Numbered from the stretch's first letter, positions 8,015-16,476 are shown. The stretch is DNA of 47,331 bases from Sandaracinaceae bacterium (GCA_019637095.1 JAHBWG010000075.1:1-47331), one strand, 5' to 3'. Numbers and translations: made by a program. The notes: generated by a model from the letters alone, not told the origin.

Positions 8015-8029
8015 CATACCCTCGGTATG
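8015..8029. promoter_or_regulatory. Short inverted repeat in divergent promoter region
   Basis: CATACC-CTC-GGTATG, a perfect 6-bp inverted repeat with a 3-base spacer, 10 bases before the ATG at 8040. It lies in the 117-base region between the DUF4397-like lipoprotein and the acylase gene. This region also holds a possible -35 box, TTGAAT, at 8003-8008. The position could allow control of the plus-strand gene. This is a candidate only. Confidence 0.3.
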
Positions 8030-8039
8030 GTCCCGCACA

Positions 8040-10583
8040 ATGCGCATACCTGGGCGCCTCTGTGTCTCGCTCGCCCTCGTCCTCGCCGCGTGCGAGGGGG
8101 TGCCGACCGTGCCCGACGGCGGCGCCGCCGACGCCGGCGCGCCGCTGCCGACCTTCGATCCGCCCGCGCACACGCTGAGCGCCGAGGTCGAGCTCGTACG
8201 CGACGCGCTCGGCATGGTCCACGTGTACGCGGAGGACGACCGCGATCTGTTCTACGCGTCGGGCTACGCGCAGGCGTCGGATCGGCTGTTCTCGATGGAG
8301 CTCGCGCGCCGGCGCGCGCTCGGGCGCCGCGCCGAGGTCTTCGGCGGCCGCTACGTCGCGGACGACACGCTCGTGCGCACCGTCGGCATCGAGCGCTGGG
8401 CGATCCTCGGCGCCGACGCGACGCGCGCGGAGCGCCCCGAGGACTTCGCGCTCGTCGAGGCGTGGACCGCGGGCGTCAACGCGCGCATCGAGGAGGTCCT
8501 CGCCGGGCGACACCCGATCCCGCACGGCTTCACCGAGGCCGGCTTCGCGCCCGAGCCGTGGGCGGTCACCGACGGCTTCGCGGTCGGCCGCCTCGTCCTG
8601 TTCGGCAACGCGAACCAGCTCGAGTTCGACCTGCTCGCGACGATCATCCGCGACTACTACCCCGACACGTTCGAGCGCATCCCGCTCATGCGCCCGCTCG
8701 TCGACGCGTTCGTCCTGCCGCCCGAGGAGCGGCCGCGCGGCGCGAGCGGCATGCGCTACGTGCCGCCGCCGCGGCGCGACGCGCCGCCGCTGCCCGCGGA
8801 CGCGGCGCGGCGGCTGCGCGACGGCCTCTTCGACATCGTCGACGCGCCGACCGCGCGCTTCGCGAGCAACAACTGGGCGCTCGATGGCCGGCACACCGCC
8901 GACGGACGGCCGCTGATCGCCGGCGACCCGCACCAGGGCCTCACGAGCCCGATGCTCTTCTTCATGCAGCACCTCGACAGCGCGCACGCGGGCGGCGCGT
9001 TCGACGTCGCGGGCTTCTCCTTCGTGGGCACGCCCGCGGTGCAGCTCGGCCACAACGCGCACGTCGCGTGGACGGCCACCACGTCCTACCCGGACATCTC
9101 CGACCTCTGGGAGGTGCGCGCGAGCGCCGACGCGGTGACCCTCGGCGGCGAGACGATCCCGCTCGTCACGCGCGAGGAGATCGTGCGCGTCGCGGGCGGG
9201 GCTCCCGTCACGATCACGATCGAGGAGGTGCCGGGCCACGGCGTGCTCCTGCCGGCGGACATCACGCCGGTGCCGATCACGCGGCCTGGCCGCCGCTTGC
9301 TCTACGGCTGGGTCGGGACGCGCGTCACGCAGGAGGCGTCGTCGTTCCTCGCGATCGATCGCGCGCGATCGCTCGCGGACTTCGAGGCGGCGGTCGACAC
9401 GCTGGAGCTCGGCTGCTTCAACTTCGTGGCCGCGAGCCGCGACGGCATCACGTACCGCAGCGCCATGCTCGTGCCCGACCGCGGGCCGGGCGCGCTCTCG
9501 CGTGCGCACTGGGCGATGCTCGACGGCGACGACGCGAGCTCGCTCTGGACGGGCGCGCTGCTCGACCCGTCGCTGCTCCCGCGCAGCCGGGGCGGCGCGC
9601 GCGGCTGGCTCGCGAGCGCGAACAACGACCCTTACGGCTTCACCGCGACGGGCACGACCGTGGGCGACCCGTTCTACTTCGGCGTCTTCTACGACCCCGG
9701 CCCGCGCGGCGCGCGCATCGAGGCCGAGCTCACGCGCCTCGCCGCGCGCGGCGCCGTGACCGAGGACGACATGATCGCGCTGAGCCTCGACGCGCACAGC
9801 GTGATCGCCGACCTGTTGATCCCGGTGCTCGAGGAGGTCTGGGCGCGCGTGCCCGAGGACGCCGCGCTCGCCGAGTTCCGCGATCGGCCCGAGCTCGAGA
9901 CGCTCGCGTCGCTGATCACCGGCTGGGACCGCCGGCTCGTGCGCGACTCGTCCGCCGCGGTCGCGTTCGACGTCTTCACGTTCTTCTCGACGTCGCTCGC
10001 GATCGCCGACGACCTCGGGCTGCTGTTCGACGCGATCCTCGCGGAGGAGCCGATCTACGTCGTGAAGTGGGCCCTGCTCGCGCTGCGCCGCGAGTTCGAG
10101 CGCGCCGACGAGGTCCTGCAGGAGGGCCGCGACGTGACCGTGATGCGCGCGCTCGCCGCGACGGCGAGCTGGCTCGCGCGGCGCTTCGGCTCGGTCGAGC
10201 CGAGCGGCTACCGCTGGGCGGACCACCACGGGACGCGCTTCCGCGCGGAGGGGCCGGGCGGGATGGACGGCGGCTGGCACCCGACCGACGGCGGCCTCGG
10301 CACGGTGAACAAGAGCGAGGCGAGCTTCTTCGCGGGCGGCGGCGCGCCCGTCGAGCGGCTCGAGAGCACGAGCGGGCCCGTCTACCGGATGGTCGCGGGC
10401 TTCGACGCGGACGGCACACCGCGCGCGCAGGTCACCGTGTCGCGCGGCAACTCCGGCGATCCGTCGAGCCCGTTCTTCGACAACTCGACCGAGGACTGGA
10501 TCGAGGGCCGCTTCGTGCCGCTCCGCTTCCGGCGCGAGGCGGTCGAAGAAGCCGCCGTCGAGCGCTGGACACTCGCACCCTGA
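8040..10583 (+). CDS. Penicillin acylase family lipoprotein (peptidase S45)
   Basis: 847 aa, ATG at 8040, no clear Shine-Dalgarno. The N-terminus MRIPGRLCVSLALVLAAC gives a lipobox LAAC (Cys18), then an Asp/Gly/Ala linker. Family marks: ELVRDALGMVHVYAEDDRDL and YASGYAQASDRLFSMEL in the alpha region; FASNNWALDG, where Ser276 would be the N-terminal nucleophile after self-cleavage; AGDPHQGL; and NNDPYGF later in the beta region. The C-terminal part has TVNKSEASFFAGGG and SRGNSGDP, as in the family. S45 enzymes are Ntn hydrolases that cleave amides such as beta-lactam side chains or acyl-homoserine lactones. The natural substrate cannot be read from the sequence. Being a lipoprotein, it probably works on the envelope side rather than free in the periplasm. 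Confidence 0.92.
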   Translation: MRIPGRLCVSLALVLAACEGVPTVPDGGAADAGAPLPTFDPPAHTLSAEVELVRDALGMVHVYAEDDRDLFYASGYAQASDRLFSMELARRRALGRRAEVFGGRYVADDTLVRTVGIERWAILGADATRAERPEDFALVEAWTAGVNARIEEVLAGRHPIPHGFTEAGFAPEPWAVTDGFAVGRLVLFGNANQLEFDLLATIIRDYYPDTFERIPLMRPLVDAFVLPPEERPRGASGMRYVPPPRRDAPPLPADAARRLRDGLFDIVDAPTARFASNNWALDGRHTADGRPLIAGDPHQGLTSPMLFFMQHLDSAHAGGAFDVAGFSFVGTPAVQLGHNAHVAWTATTSYPDISDLWEVRASADAVTLGGETIPLVTREEIVRVAGGAPVTITIEEVPGHGVLLPADITPVPITRPGRRLLYGWVGTRVTQEASSFLAIDRARSLADFEAAVDTLELGCFNFVAASRDGITYRSAMLVPDRGPGALSRAHWAMLDGDDASSLWTGALLDPSLLPRSRGGARGWLASANNDPYGFTATGTTVGDPFYFGVFYDPGPRGARIEAELTRLAARGAVTEDDMIALSLDAHSVIADLLIPVLEEVWARVPEDAALAEFRDRPELETLASLITGWDRRLVRDSSAAVAFDVFTFFSTSLAIADDLGLLFDAILAEEPIYVVKWALLALRREFERADEVLQEGRDVTVMRALAATASWLARRFGSVEPSGYRWADHHGTRFRAEGPGGMDGGWHPTDGGLGTVNKSEASFFAGGGAPVERLESTSGPVYRMVAGFDADGTPRAQVTVSRGNSGDPSSPFFDNSTEDWIEGRFVPLRFRREAVEEAAVERWTLAP

Positions 10584-10614
10584 GCGGCGCCGCGGCGCGC
10601 CGGAGCGTTCGCGC

Positions 10615-10643
10615 TTGATGGCCGGGCGGCGCGCGAGTAAGTC
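10615..10643 (+). promoter_or_regulatory. Weak sigma-70-like promoter candidate
   Basis: TTGATG at 10615-10620, a 17-base spacer and TAAGTC at 10638-10643. The -35 match is good and the -10 match poor. It sits about 28 bases before the TTG start at 10671 and just before the Shine-Dalgarno AGGGGAG (10656-10662), in the 87-base gap after the acylase gene. Confidence 0.25.
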
Positions 10644-10670
10644 TCCGGCCCAGCGAGGGGAGCCTTTCCT

Positions 10671-12131
10671 TTGGACCAGCGCCTGAAGCCGACGAACCCG
10701 GTCGTCGAGATGTTCTGGCTGTCGGCGGCGGCGGCGACGGCGGCCCGCATCTCCGACCGCGACCGCACCCGCCTCGGGCGCGAGCTCGCCGTCGGCCGGC
10801 AGCGCGCCGAGGCCGCCGAGGCGCTCTGGTCGAACGGCCACGCCGCCGAGGGGCTGCGCCTCGCCGGTCAGGCCTACGAGGCGACGCTCGCGGTCGTCGC
10901 GCCGTTCGGCGCCGCGCTCGAGGGGCGCACCCCCGAGGCGCCGCCGAGCGCCGCCGCGGGCGACGAGCGGCCCGCCGTCGAGGGTGAGCGCGGCGAGGCC
11001 GAGGCCGCCGCCGCGAGCGCGGACCGAGCGGCCGGCGAAGCGGGCGCCGACGAGGTGAGCGCCGGCGGAGGCCACGCGAGCGACTCCGACGCGAGCGACT
11101 CCGGCGCCGCCGACGCGGGCGAAGCGAAGGCCGACGTCGGCTCGGACGGCCCCGATGCGGGCGCGAGCGACGCCGACGCGGCCGAAGCGAGCGCGAGCGA
11201 CGCGGACGCGGACGCGTCCGACGCGGGCGAGGCGAGCGCGAGCGACGCGGACGGATCCGACGCGGACGAGGCGAGCGCCGCCGCCGCGAGCGAGGCCGCC
11301 GCGGACGAGGCGAGCGACGCGGCCGCCAGCGAGGCAAAGCCCGCCACCGCCGCGGCCACGCCCGCTGTCGCCGAGGCGACGCCCGCCGCCGAGACCCCCG
11401 AGGCTCCTGCCGCGAGCGCGCCGAGCGCGGACCTCTCGCGCGTCCGCGAGGTCCTCGGCTGGCGGGGCGTCTCCACGTCCCGCCTCGATGAGCTCGCCGA
11501 GCTCGACCGCCTCCTGCGCGCCACCGCGCTTCCCGACTGGGACGAGGATATCACCCCCAAGCACGGCGAGCTGTTCCAGCGCCTCGTCGCCGCGCAGCGC
11601 CGCCTCGACGGCGCCATCGCCCCCGGCCTGCTCACCTCGGCCGAGATCCTCTGGTCGCGCATCACTCGGGTCGGCGGCACCGCCCTCGTCCTCGTCGCCG
11701 CGCTCGTCGGCGCGTGGCTCGCCGTGCGCGTCCCGCCCGGCGTCAACGCGACCGCCTCGGGCCAGTGGTCCCCCGACTACGGCTTCGCCGAGTGGGCGAT
11801 CGACGGCAACCCCAACACCGAGTGGCAGCTCCCGAACAACCAGCCCGGCTGGCTCCAGATCACCATCAACCCCGCGACTCGCGTCGAGCGGCTGCGCGTC
11901 CTCAACGGCCACAACCGCCAGTACAACGACCGCGCGATCCGCCACGCCACGATCGAGCTCTACGTCGATGGCGAGATCGCACGCACCATCGACGAGACGT
12001 GGCCCTCGATCTCACCGAGCCCGGACTGGAACGAGTACGAGGTCGGCCTCGACCGCGTCGACAAGATCCGTGTGGTCGTCCACTCCTTCCACCAGTTCGG
12101 CGCCGCCCTCGCCGAGATCGCTTGGGAGTGA
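10671..12131 (+). CDS. Membrane protein with Ala/Asp/Ser-rich linker and discoidin-like domain
   Basis: 486 aa from a TTG at 10671, chosen because AGGGGAG ends 8 bases before it. Residues about 1-85 are helical. Residues about 85-255 are a low-complexity Ala/Asp/Ser/Glu stretch. Residues about 260-325 form a second helical region, then one membrane segment (GTALVLVAALVGAWLAV). The last ~125 residues (ATASGQWSPDYGFAEWAIDG, TEWQLPNNQPGWLQI, VERLRVLNGHNRQYNDRA, FHQFGAALAEIAWE) fit the F5/8-type-C/discoidin or NADase-type glycan-binding beta-sandwich. With no signal peptide and one late membrane segment, the binding domain is probably outside and the linker inside. The ligand is unknown. Confidence 0.8.
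   Translation: MDQRLKPTNPVVEMFWLSAAAATAARISDRDRTRLGRELAVGRQRAEAAEALWSNGHAAEGLRLAGQAYEATLAVVAPFGAALEGRTPEAPPSAAAGDERPAVEGERGEAEAAAASADRAAGEAGADEVSAGGGHASDSDASDSGAADAGEAKADVGSDGPDAGASDADAAEASASDADADASDAGEASASDADGSDADEASAAAASEAAADEASDAAASEAKPATAAATPAVAEATPAAETPEAPAASAPSADLSRVREVLGWRGVSTSRLDELAELDRLLRATALPDWDEDITPKHGELFQRLVAAQRRLDGAIAPGLLTSAEILWSRITRVGGTALVLVAALVGAWLAVRVPPGVNATASGQWSPDYGFAEWAIDGNPNTEWQLPNNQPGWLQITINPATRVERLRVLNGHNRQYNDRAIRHATIELYVDGEIARTIDETWPSISPSPDWNEYEVGLDRVDKIRVVVHSFHQFGAALAEIAWE
11077..11340 (+). repeat. Degenerate Asp-Ala-Ser codon repeats
   Basis: Within the gene at 10671, many short copies of gcgagcgac and gacgcg encode runs such as ASDSDASDS, ASASDADADASDA and ASASDADGSDADEAS. 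The units are degenerate and in frame, so this is a coding low-complexity linker. It is strongly acidic, in contrast to the ordered domains on each side. Confidence 0.7.
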
Positions 12132-12137
12132 GCCGAA

Positions 12138-12166
12138 CCGGCCCTGGGTGGATCGCTCAGGGTCGG
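12138..12166. terminator. Possible bidirectional terminator hairpin between convergent genes
   Basis: CCGGCCCTG (12138-12146) pairs with CAGGGTCGG (12158-12166) with one G-T pair, around an 11-base loop. It sits between the plus-strand stop at 12131 and the minus-strand stop at 12157, slightly inside the latter gene. No T-tract follows on either side, so its function is inferred from position and symmetry. Confidence 0.4.
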
Positions 12167-13455
12167 AGCGTCACGCGGTAGAGGGCGGGCGGGTCGAACA
12201 CCTCGAACGCGTCGCAGCTCCCGAACGAGGTCACGTAGACGTAGCCGTCCGGCGACTGCTCCCAGCTCGTGATGTGCGGGAGGTGGGCCCAGTGCTCGTC
12301 GTACACGACGGCGCCGGTCGCATCGGCCCAGGCGCCTCGAACCCAGCCGAGGCACGTGTCACCGAAGGGGACTCGGTCGGTGAGGAAGCCATCGTAGCGA
12401 TCGTCCTCGCCCGGTCGATAGGCTTCGCCCACCCAGGCGACGCGCCGCGTGCTCGGCTCGCTCTCCGGGTCCTCTACGAAGTATCGGTGCGCCGTGTCTC
12501 CGCGTCGCCACGCGAGCAATGGATCGGTGAAGCCTGCCATCGCGGGTTCACATGGTCCATCGCAGTCCGCCCAACCGAAGTTGAGGCCCACCCCGTCGAT
12601 GAGATCGATCTCCTCCCACTGCGCCTCGCCGACGTCCCCGACCCAGATGCGACCCATCCGATCCCGAGTCGCGCGCCATCCGTACCGGAGCCCCCACGCG
12701 TAGATCTCCGGGCGGTCGGCCGTGCTCCCGTCGAACGCGTTCCCGGCGGCCGGGACGTACCCGGATCCCGCCGCATCTCGGTTCGGGACGATCCGCAACA
12801 GCGCGCCGATCATCCGATCGGTGCGCTGGCCCGTCTCGGTGGCCTTGTCCCCGATGACGACCCACATCGTCGTGCCGTCGTCCTCGAACCCGATGTGTCC
12901 GACGCTGTGGTTGTTGGACACCCGCGGTCCGGTCACTCGGAGCGTCTCGACGAGCGTCTCGTCGACGCCATCGTAGCGCGTCCCATCGAACGTGACGCGC
13001 CGAACCAGCGACTCGGTGTTCGCGCCGCAGTGTCCGATCCAGACGAAGTGGTTCTCGCTCCAACGAGGATCGACCTCGAGCTGCAGGACCCCGCAGTCCC
13101 CTTCGTTGCGGAAGTCCCCATCGACGACGGAGAAGGAGCCGAGCAGGGTGGCGTCTCGCTCGCCCAGCGAGAGGTGGTGAATGGTGCCGGGGTGCGACGC
13201 GACGAGCAGGGTCCCGTCGGGGAGGAAGCCGGAGGCCGTCGGCAGGATCACCTCGCTGGGCAGCGACAGCGCCTCGAAGCTCAGCCTCACCCGGTGAGGT
13301 GGCGCCGCATCGACCTCTCCCGAGTCGCCCCCATCGATGTCGTCCCCTCCATCGATGCCGCCAGCATCCGTCCCCGGAGGGCCATCGCAGCTGAACAGGA
13401 ACAGGGCGAGGAGCGCGAAGCTCTCAGAGCGAAGGTAGCGAAGAGATCCAGTCAT
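12157..13455 (-). CDS. PQQ-dependent sugar dehydrogenase-like lipoprotein
   Basis: 432 aa from the ATG at 13455, chosen over a start 24 bases upstream because it gives a lipoprotein signal ending LFSC (Cys21). A linker rich in Asp and Gly follows. The body is a six-bladed propeller of the soluble glucose/aldose dehydrogenase (GSDH/HHIP-like) family: NNHSVGHIGFEDDG (candidate catalytic His), LLRIVPNRDAAG, EIYAWGLRYGWRATRDR, IWVGDVGEAQWEEIDLI and LNFGWADCDGPC. Such enzymes oxidise aldoses in the periplasm with pyrroloquinoline quinone. The start lies 32 bases inside the upstream cytochrome gene, so the two are coupled, and the cytochrome is a likely electron acceptor. The sugar is unknown. No PQQ biosynthesis genes are in the window. 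Confidence 0.88.
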   Translation of the reverse strand: MTGSLRYLRSESFALLALFLFSCDGPPGTDAGGIDGGDDIDGGDSGEVDAAPPHRVRLSFEALSLPSEVILPTASGFLPDGTLLVASHPGTIHHLSLGERDATLLGSFSVVDGDFRNEGDCGVLQLEVDPRWSENHFVWIGHCGANTESLVRRVTFDGTRYDGVDETLVETLRVTGPRVSNNHSVGHIGFEDDGTTMWVVIGDKATETGQRTDRMIGALLRIVPNRDAAGSGYVPAAGNAFDGSTADRPEIYAWGLRYGWRATRDRMGRIWVGDVGEAQWEEIDLIDGVGLNFGWADCDGPCEPAMAGFTDPLLAWRRGDTAHRYFVEDPESEPSTRRVAWVGEAYRPGEDDRYDGFLTDRVPFGDTCLGWVRGAWADATGAVVYDEHWAHLPHITSWEQSPDGYVYVTSFGSCDAFEVFDPPALYRVTLRP

Positions 13456-14458
13456 GAACGAGCCCGAGCACAGTGTCATTCGTTCGTTGCACGCCCAGCG
13501 GCGGCATCGTGAAGGGTGTCTGCCGCGACAGGGCGACGTAGAGGACGGATGCGTCAGGATCCCCGGAGGCCACGCGGAGCCCGCGAGGAGCCCCGGAGCC
13601 GGTGGTCTCGATGTCCACGACGTGCTCGACGAACACCGCCGGCCGCATGTCGAAGGCTCGGCTCGGCCCGCGCTCGCCGTTGTGGCAGTGCACGCAGTTG
13701 CCGTACACGTACGCCATGACCTGCGTCTCGAGCGAGGTTCGTCCGACGATGGGCGGGGCGTCCACGGGCCGCGCGGCGAAGACGCCGCGCTCGGTCAGCG
13801 CGTCGAGCTGCTCACCGAGGCGCAGCGCGTCGAACCCGATCACCTCGGTGTCCGCGTTGGACTCGTGGCAGGTGCGGCAGTCGCGGCGCGAGGGGACGAC
13901 GTGGACGAGCGTTCCTTCCTCCGTCTCGACCTCGACCTCGACGGGCACCGAGGCGTCGAGGAGGCGAGTCTCTTCGCCCTCCCAGAGGTAGACGTTGTAC
14001 TCCCAGCCCTCCTCGAGCAGGCGCATCACGCGCGTCTCGACGCGCACGCCACCGTACGAGAGCTCCTTGAAGAACGTGGTCCCGATCGGGAACTGGAACA
14101 CGGTCTGCCCCACGATCTGCGTGTCGGGCGGGAGGTAGAGCAGGCGCCGTTTCTCGGAGCCGTTGGTCCAGAGCGCGGGCGACGGCTCGTACTCGACGAT
14201 CGCCGGGTGCGACTCCTCCTCGTCGGTCACGGCGACGCCGAGCGTCGACAGCTCCTCCGGCATCGGCTCGCCGGGCGGTGGGATCGCCAAGAGGGGCGCC
14301 TCCGCGTCTTCAGTGGCGCCGTCCCGGCTCACCGAGGCGTCGAGGTCGGGTGTGGGGCTCGCCGCGTCGGAGGCGGGCCCCGCGTCGCGCTCGACGTGAC
14401 CCCCGCCGCACGCGGCGAGCAGCGCGGACGCGGCGAGCGCGAGCCAGGAGCGACACAT
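13424..14458 (-). CDS. Diheme c-type cytochrome lipoprotein (SO2930-like)
   Basis: 344 aa, ATG at 14458. The signal MCRSWLALAASALLAAC has lipobox LAAC (Cys17), then an Asp/Ser/Ala linker. Two heme-attachment motifs are present: CRTCH near residue 197 and CVHCH near residue 256, with a possible distal Met in FTMPPLGV near the end. Between linker and hemes, residues about 70-180 (LWTNGSEKRRLLYLPPDTQI, FPIGTTFFKEL) match the N-terminal part of the SO2930/HNE_0200 type of diheme cytochromes as I remember it. Probably outer-membrane or periplasm-facing, accepting electrons from the overlapping PQQ dehydrogenase. Assignment as a diheme cytochrome is firm; the subfamily is moderate. Confidence 0.88.
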   Translation of the reverse strand: MCRSWLALAASALLAACGGGHVERDAGPASDAASPTPDLDASVSRDGATEDAEAPLLAIPPPGEPMPEELSTLGVAVTDEEESHPAIVEYEPSPALWTNGSEKRRLLYLPPDTQIVGQTVFQFPIGTTFFKELSYGGVRVETRVMRLLEEGWEYNVYLWEGEETRLLDASVPVEVEVETEEGTLVHVVPSRRDCRTCHESNADTEVIGFDALRLGEQLDALTERGVFAARPVDAPPIVGRTSLETQVMAYVYGNCVHCHNGERGPSRAFDMRPAVFVEHVVDIETTGSGAPRGLRVASGDPDASVLYVALSRQTPFTMPPLGVQRTNDTVLGLVHDWISSLPSL

Positions 14459-14502
14459 CCGTCGACCCTATCGCAATCGACCGGCGATCGCAGCCTTCGG
14501 GC

Positions 14503-16326
14503 TCAATTTGCGTGGGCACGCGCCGCGGGGCCGGCGGCGCGGGCCTCGCCGACGCGGCGGGTGACGCCGATCCGGTCGAGCCACGTCCAGATCGGCATCG
14601 CGTGCTTGCGGCTCAGGCCGGCGTGGTCCTTGAGGAACCCGAAGGGGAGCGGGCCGCGGGCGAGCGCCTCGCGCGCGACGGCGCGGGCGAGCGGCCCGAG
14701 GTGCTGCGTCGCGAAGACGAAGCCCAGCGCGCGCGCGACCGCGCCCGCCGCCTCGAGGCGCGCGAGCGCGTCGCCGAGCGCGCGCTCGCTCGCGCCGAGC
14801 GCCCTGCCGAGATCGTGCTCGCGCGGGCCCTCGAGCCCCGCCGCGCGGATCGCCGCGAGCGCGCTCGCCGCGAGCGCGTCGAGCGGCGCGCGGTCGGGCG
14901 CGTGGTCGGCGGGGCGCACGAGGGCGCCGTCGCGGACCAGCTCGCCGCGGGCCACTGCGCGCGCGAGCGCGACCTCCGCGATCGGGCCGACGCGGCGGAC
15001 CTCGGGCGCGTCGAGCGCGACGCCCCGCGCGCTCGCGTCGGAAGCGACGCACGCGCGGGCGGCCTCGACGATCGCGCGCGCCGCGGCGTCGAGCGCGGCC
15101 TCGCCGAAGCGGCGCGGTCCGTCGGGGAGCGCGGCGACGCCGAGCCGGGGCCCGACCGTGCTGGGCTCGACGCCGCGCGCGCCCGCCTCGTCGAGGAGCG
15201 CGTCGAGGCTCGGCACCGCGGCAACGCGGCCCGCACGGACGCCTCGCGGCGCGGCGGCGGCGCGGCGTCGAGCACGCGCCGCCACGGCGATGCCGCCGAA
15301 GCGGCGGTCCGGCGGGCCGCGCAGCACGAAGCGCGCGCCACCGGCGAGCGCGAGCTCGCGGTCGAGGTGCAGGCGCGCCGTGCCGCGGCCGCCGGGCGCG
15401 ATCGGGCGATCGCAGGTCACGCGCGCCTCCGCGCGCGCCGGGCCGTGCCCGAAGGAGAGGGCGCGCGCGCGCGCGAGCGGCCGCGCGTGATGGGCGAGCC
15501 ACTCGAGCTCGACGTCGAGCACGCGGCCGACGCACGCGCCGCCCGGCGCGCCGATCACGCCGCCGCGCGCGATCTCGTCGGCGCCGATGCCGGCGAGGTT
15601 GAGGGCGAGCCGCGTGCGCGCCTCGGCGCGCTCGACCTCGACGCCGTGGACGTGGAGGGTGCGCACGCGCAGCACGCGCCGCGCCGGGAAGAGCTCGACG
15701 TGATCGCCGACCCGCAGCGCGCCGGCGAGCAGCGAGCCGGTCACGACGGTGCCGAAGCCGGGGCGCGTGAAGATCCGATCGACGGGCAGCCACGGGGGCC
15801 GCGCGCGATCCGCGCTCGGATCGATCGGCAGCGCGGCGACGGCGCGGGCGAGGGCGTCGAGGCCTTCGCCGCGCGGCGCGCAGACGGGGACGATCGGCGC
15901 GCCCGCGAGGCGGGTGCGATCGAGGCGCTCGCGCACGAAGCGCCGGCTCGTCTCGACGTCGATCGCGCGATCGGCGCGGGTGAGCGCGACGACCGCGCGC
16001 GTCACGCCGAGCACCTCGCACGTCGCGACGTGCTCGCTCGTCTGCGGCATCCAGCCCTCGTCGGCGGCGACCACGAGGAGCACCGCGTCCATGCCCAGCG
16101 CGCCCGCGGCCATCGTGCGGGCGAAGCGCGCGTGGCCCGGCACGTCGACGACGGAGACGCGCCGGCCGTCGGGCAGCGTCCACGGCGCGAAGCCGAGCTC
16201 GATGGTGAGGCCGCGCGCCCGCTCCTCGGGCAGCCGGTCGCAGTTCACGCCGGTGAGCGCCTCGATCAGCGTCGTCTTGCCGTGGTCGACGTGGCCGGCG
16301 GTGCCGACGATCATGAGCGCCCGCAT
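14503..16326 (-). CDS. selB: Selenocysteine-specific elongation factor SelB
   Basis: 607 aa from the ATG at 16326; an ATG at 16314 and a GTG at 16335 are alternatives, and none has a strong Shine-Dalgarno. The 16314 start would give the usual MIVGTAGHVDHGK beginning. The GTPase domain shows GHVDHGKT (G1), DVPGHARF (G3) and TRADR (G4-like), followed by EF-Tu-like barrels. The C-terminal ~250 residues are the winged-helix repeats that bind the SECIS hairpin; length matches E. coli SelB. It delivers Sec-tRNA to UGA codons next to a SECIS element. It is divergent from tRNA-Sec, which begins 57 bases away, a clear functional pairing. selA and selD are not in the window. Confidence 0.95.
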   Translation of the reverse strand: MRALMIVGTAGHVDHGKTTLIEALTGVNCDRLPEERARGLTIELGFAPWTLPDGRRVSVVDVPGHARFARTMAAGALGMDAVLLVVAADEGWMPQTSEHVATCEVLGVTRAVVALTRADRAIDVETSRRFVRERLDRTRLAGAPIVPVCAPRGEGLDALARAVAALPIDPSADRARPPWLPVDRIFTRPGFGTVVTGSLLAGALRVGDHVELFPARRVLRVRTLHVHGVEVERAEARTRLALNLAGIGADEIARGGVIGAPGGACVGRVLDVELEWLAHHARPLARARALSFGHGPARAEARVTCDRPIAPGGRGTARLHLDRELALAGGARFVLRGPPDRRFGGIAVAARARRRAAAAPRGVRAGRVAAVPSLDALLDEAGARGVEPSTVGPRLGVAALPDGPRRFGEAALDAAARAIVEAARACVASDASARGVALDAPEVRRVGPIAEVALARAVARGELVRDGALVRPADHAPDRAPLDALAASALAAIRAAGLEGPREHDLGRALGASERALGDALARLEAAGAVARALGFVFATQHLGPLARAVAREALARGPLPFGFLKDHAGLSRKHAMPIWTWLDRIGVTRRVGEARAAGPAARAHAN

Positions 16327-16346
16327 CGATAGCACGCCCGGACCGC

Positions 16347-16376
16347 TTGACGGGAGCGTCGTGACGTCGCGTACTT
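16347..16376 (+). promoter_or_regulatory. Candidate promoter for tRNA-Sec
   Basis: TTGACG at 16347-16352 is a near-consensus -35 box. With an 18-base spacer the -10 would be GTACTT (16371-16376), a weak match; TACTTG one base later is an alternative. Either puts the transcription start at or a few bases before the tRNA 5' end at 16383. The divergent selB gene begins at 16326. Confidence 0.4.
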
Positions 16377-16382
16377 GCCGGC

Positions 16383-16476
16383 GGAGGCGCTCGACAGGCT
16401 GGTGCCGTCCCCGGTCTTCAAAACCGGTGTGGGGCAGGATGCTGTCCCGTGCGGGTTCGATTCCCGTGCGCCTCCG
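16383..16476 (+). tRNA. selC: tRNA-Sec (anticodon TCA)
   Basis: 94 bases, longer than ordinary tRNAs as expected for selenocysteine. The acceptor stem is 8 bp: GGAGGCGC (16383-16390) with GCGCCTCC (16468-16475), followed by discriminator G16476. The anticodon arm is CCGGT (16411-16415), loop CTTCAAA, ACCGG (16423-16427), with anticodon TCA at 16418-16420 reading UGA. A long variable arm covers about 16428-16450. The T arm is GCGGG-TTCGATT-CCCGT (16451-16467). The 3' CCA is not encoded. It sits between selB (divergent) and asnS (same strand, 41 bases downstream). Confidence 0.96.

Noticed and set aside
7098-11945. Very long minus-strand open frame over the acylase and neighbouring genes
   Set aside because: Arg/Ala/Glu-rich composition without domains, running antisense to a well-supported family gene; typical false frame in very GC-rich DNA. 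Only its 3' end (7098-7922) is a real gene. The same applies to long antisense frames over the kinase, selB, the copper ATPases and the oxidase.
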